Assembly: GCF_000972705.2 (NCBI RefSeq)
Contig: NZ_LATL02000256.1
Location: 462-6,790, forward strand
Reading direction: 5' to 3'
Length of the DNA stretch: 6,329 nt
DNA from: Limnoraphis robusta CS-951
GTDB taxonomy: Bacteria > Cyanobacteriota > Cyanobacteriia > Cyanobacteriales > Microcoleaceae
The notes beneath the pieces are model-generated. The model was not told the DNA's origin. It saw only the letters and a program-made list of their open reading frames with translations, and did no database searches. How positions within the stretch are numbered: position 1 is the first letter of the stretch; each line of letters starts with the position of its first letter. Of this stretch, positions 5,506 through 6,329 are shown piece by piece. The position numbers and the translations under genes were made by a program.

Positions 5506-5539
5506 GCACTCCCCCACCTCGGAATAGGTGGGGGAGTGC
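5506..5539. repeat. Perfect 14-bp hairpin at the IS605-type element end
   Basis: Arm 5506-5519 (GCACTCCCCCACCT) is the exact reverse complement of 5526-5539, with a 6-base loop CGGAAT. It sits 12 bases beyond the tnpA stop codon. In this family a hairpin near each end is bound by the TnpA dimer as single-stranded DNA. A perfect stem is unusual, since most family hairpins carry an unpaired base used for recognition. It could also act as a terminator for tnpA. Confidence 0.8.
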
Positions 5540-5551
5540 CGAACACCCGAA

Positions 5552-5971
5552 TTAATCGTCTTTACCCTGAGACTGGATATAGGACTTAATGACATCTAGC
5601 GAAGCGCCACCGCCAGAAACAGCACAATAGCCACGTTTCCAAAAAACGGGTTTCCAATAGTAAAGTTTCAGTTCAGTGGCGTAACGTTTTCTGATCTCCC
5701 GACTGGTAACAGTTTTCATCGTATTAGCCAGTTTCGATACAGAGACATCAGGCGCAAAGTCTATCAATAAATGAATGTGATCCTTCATCTCTAAATCCGC
5801 TTTTGCTTCAACCAAGTAAGAGCGGTTCTTTTCGCAGATACTTCTGCACAGTTGGATAATATCCGCCTCTATCTGTTCAGTTAGCACTGGATGGCGATAC
5901 TTTGTGACAAACACCATGTGAATCTGAATGCTACAAAAACTATGAGCAAAAGCTCTTAGGCTTCTTGCCAT
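5552..5971 (-). CDS. tnpA: IS200/IS605 family transposase TnpA (Y1 HUH)
   Basis: The 139-residue protein has the compact HUH fold of a Y1 transposase. The HUH histidines are H65 and H67 (KDHIHLLIDF), and the catalytic tyrosine is Y131 in the C-terminal helix (LDVIKSYIQSQ). Other family hallmarks are HMVFVTKYRHPVL near the N-terminus, WKPVFWKRGYCAVSGGGAS before the tyrosine helix, and full family length (about 140). It nicks and rejoins single-stranded DNA at the element ends, as a dimer. The start at 5971 gives an N-terminal extension (about 15 residues before the conserved beta strand) that is slightly longer than in IS608. Its start is only 32 bp from the divergent tnpB-like gene, so both probably share a control region. 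All catalytic residues are present, so it is likely functional. Confidence 0.95.
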   Translation of the reverse strand: MARSLRAFAHSFCSIQIHMVFVTKYRHPVLTEQIEADIIQLCRSICEKNRSYLVEAKADLEMKDHIHLLIDFAPDVSVSKLANTMKTVTSREIRKRYATELKLYYWKPVFWKRGYCAVSGGGASLDVIKSYIQSQGKDD

Positions 5972-5999
5972 TGGTTTACTTCATGTACTACACTATAAA
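5971..5999 (+). promoter_or_regulatory. Possible promoter for the tnpB-like gene
   Basis: TTGGTT (5971-5976) and TATAAA (5994-5999) are 17 bp apart, but the -10 box ends only 4 bases before the ATG at 6004. Transcription would begin at or after the start codon, implying a leaderless message or a later start. A direct repeat ACACTAT (5990-5996 and 5999-6005) overlaps it and could be a binding site. Confidence 0.25.
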
Positions 6000-6003
6000 C
6001 ACT

Positions 6004-6329
6004 ATGGCACACAAAGCAGCACCCAAAACTATCAGAACCGATAAATGGCGCATTGTACCGAACAGTGGGCAAAGACAGTATTTGCTCAACACTGTGCAGG
6101 AATACCGCCGTTTATGCCGATTTTTGGTAACGGTGATCTGTACCCACTGGATTGATTTGGGGAGCCTGGGCAGCGATGAACTCGTTCCTGCCGTCGAAAG
6201 ATTGGTGCATAGAACCGCAAAAAATCCAAGCCCGAAATACCCTCAAATCAACCGAGCGTTTCACAAGTTCCCTAGCTATTTGCGCCGCGCTGCAATTATG
6301 TTTGCAGCAGGTCAAGTGAGTAGCTACAT
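6004..6329 (+). CDS. tnpB: TnpB/OrfB-like protein, N-terminal 108 codons (cut by window edge)
   Basis: From the ATG at 6004 the frame stays open to the window end without a stop. It encodes a basic, helical N-terminus with TIRTDKWRIVPNSGQRQYLL, then EYRRLCRFLVTVICTHW, and later PKYPQINRAFHKFPSYLRRAA. The position, divergent from a Y1 tnpA and inside the element, identifies it as the accessory tnpB gene, whose product is an RNA-guided nuclease limiting loss of the element. The opening resembles the TnpB wedge region (a beta strand, then a helix with xxQxxxL), but differs from the common YRLYPT start, so it may belong to a divergent, longer TnpB branch known in cyanobacteria. The RuvC catalytic residues and zinc finger lie beyond the window and cannot be checked. 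No Shine-Dalgarno is visible. Confidence 0.75.
   Translation, partial: MAHKAAPKTIRTDKWRIVPNSGQRQYLLNTVQEYRRLCRFLVTVICTHWIDLGSLGSDELVPAVERLVHRTAKNPSPKYPQINRAFHKFPSYLRRAAIMFAAGQVSSY

Larger units (their letters stand above)
5500..6329. mobile_element. IS200/IS605-type element, left part (right end outside window)
   Basis: The element has an end hairpin (5506-5539), a Y1 transposase gene on the minus strand, and a divergent tnpB-like gene on the plus strand that runs off the window. This arrangement is that of IS605, whose two genes diverge, rather than IS608. Such elements have no inverted repeats; they move as single-stranded DNA and insert 3' to a short fixed target sequence. The exact left tip cannot be read from one copy; it should lie about 10-20 bases left of the hairpin, near TTAAGTGAGG (5496-5504). 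Both genes seen are intact as far as the window goes, so it may still be active. Confidence 0.8.

Noticed and set aside
2120..6139. Shared 13-mer AACGGTGATCTGT in the peptidase gene and the tnpB-like gene
   Set aside because: One 13-base match in a window this size is within chance expectation and has no structural context.
6112..6315. Minus-strand ORF at the right edge
   Set aside because: Antisense to the open tnpB-like frame, which has better protein features and context.
1..6329. CRISPR array, tRNA or rRNA genes
   Set aside because: No regularly spaced repeats and no tRNA T-loop or rRNA core sequence were seen on either strand.

Overview
The window looks like a chromosomal segment of a cyanobacterium, probably a filamentous Oscillatoriales-type one. 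Three things point there: five copies of the HIP1 octamer GCGATCGC (462-469, 2108-2115, 2654-2661, 4377-4384, 4582-4589), far more than chance; a DUF4079-type membrane protein, a family I know mainly from cyanobacteria; and a threonyl-tRNA synthetase without the N-terminal TGS domain. Base composition is moderately AT-rich and gene spacing is loose. The genus is inference.

Layout, left to right. Positions 1-330 hold a hairpin-bearing stretch that may be the end of an IS200/IS605-type element, running directly into a small acidic conserved-looking protein that seems to have lost its 5' end. A strong hairpin (344-374) separates it from convergent minus-strand genes: a four-helix membrane protein (373-810) preceded by an overlapping small ORF (716-1009). 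Next on the minus strand is a three-part protein with a peptidoglycan-binding domain, an SH3-like middle and a C39-like cysteine peptidase (1132-2163), with its own TATAAT promoter. The 618-bp gap 2164-2781 is a graveyard: the Lys/Arg-rich C-terminal tail of a transposase (minus, 2369-2524), abutted by a structured block (about 2528-2655) that resembles a right end of an IS605-type element. The thrS promoter (2694-2721) sits just beyond it, followed by thrS (2782-4608).

Downstream of thrS are a possible HicA-toxin relic (4632-4739), then a compact type II toxin-antitoxin pair (4970-5158 and 5143-5430, overlapping by 16 bp) with its own promoter and a bidirectional terminator. From about 5500 to the right edge is an apparently intact IS200/IS605-type element: a perfect 14-bp-stem end hairpin, a divergent Y1 (HUH) transposase tnpA on the minus strand, and the first 108 codons of a tnpB-like gene on the plus strand, cut by the window edge.

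The genes do not form one pathway. The only housekeeping gene is thrS. Around it are transposon ends, transposase scraps, a toxin-antitoxin module and a live-looking IS605 element, so the flanks of thrS behave as accessory insertion territory. I see no convincing new multi-gene system. The most unusual items are the unusual N-terminus of the tnpB-like protein, the RNA-like transposon-end relic before thrS, and the leaderless peptidoglycan-binding/C39 protein.
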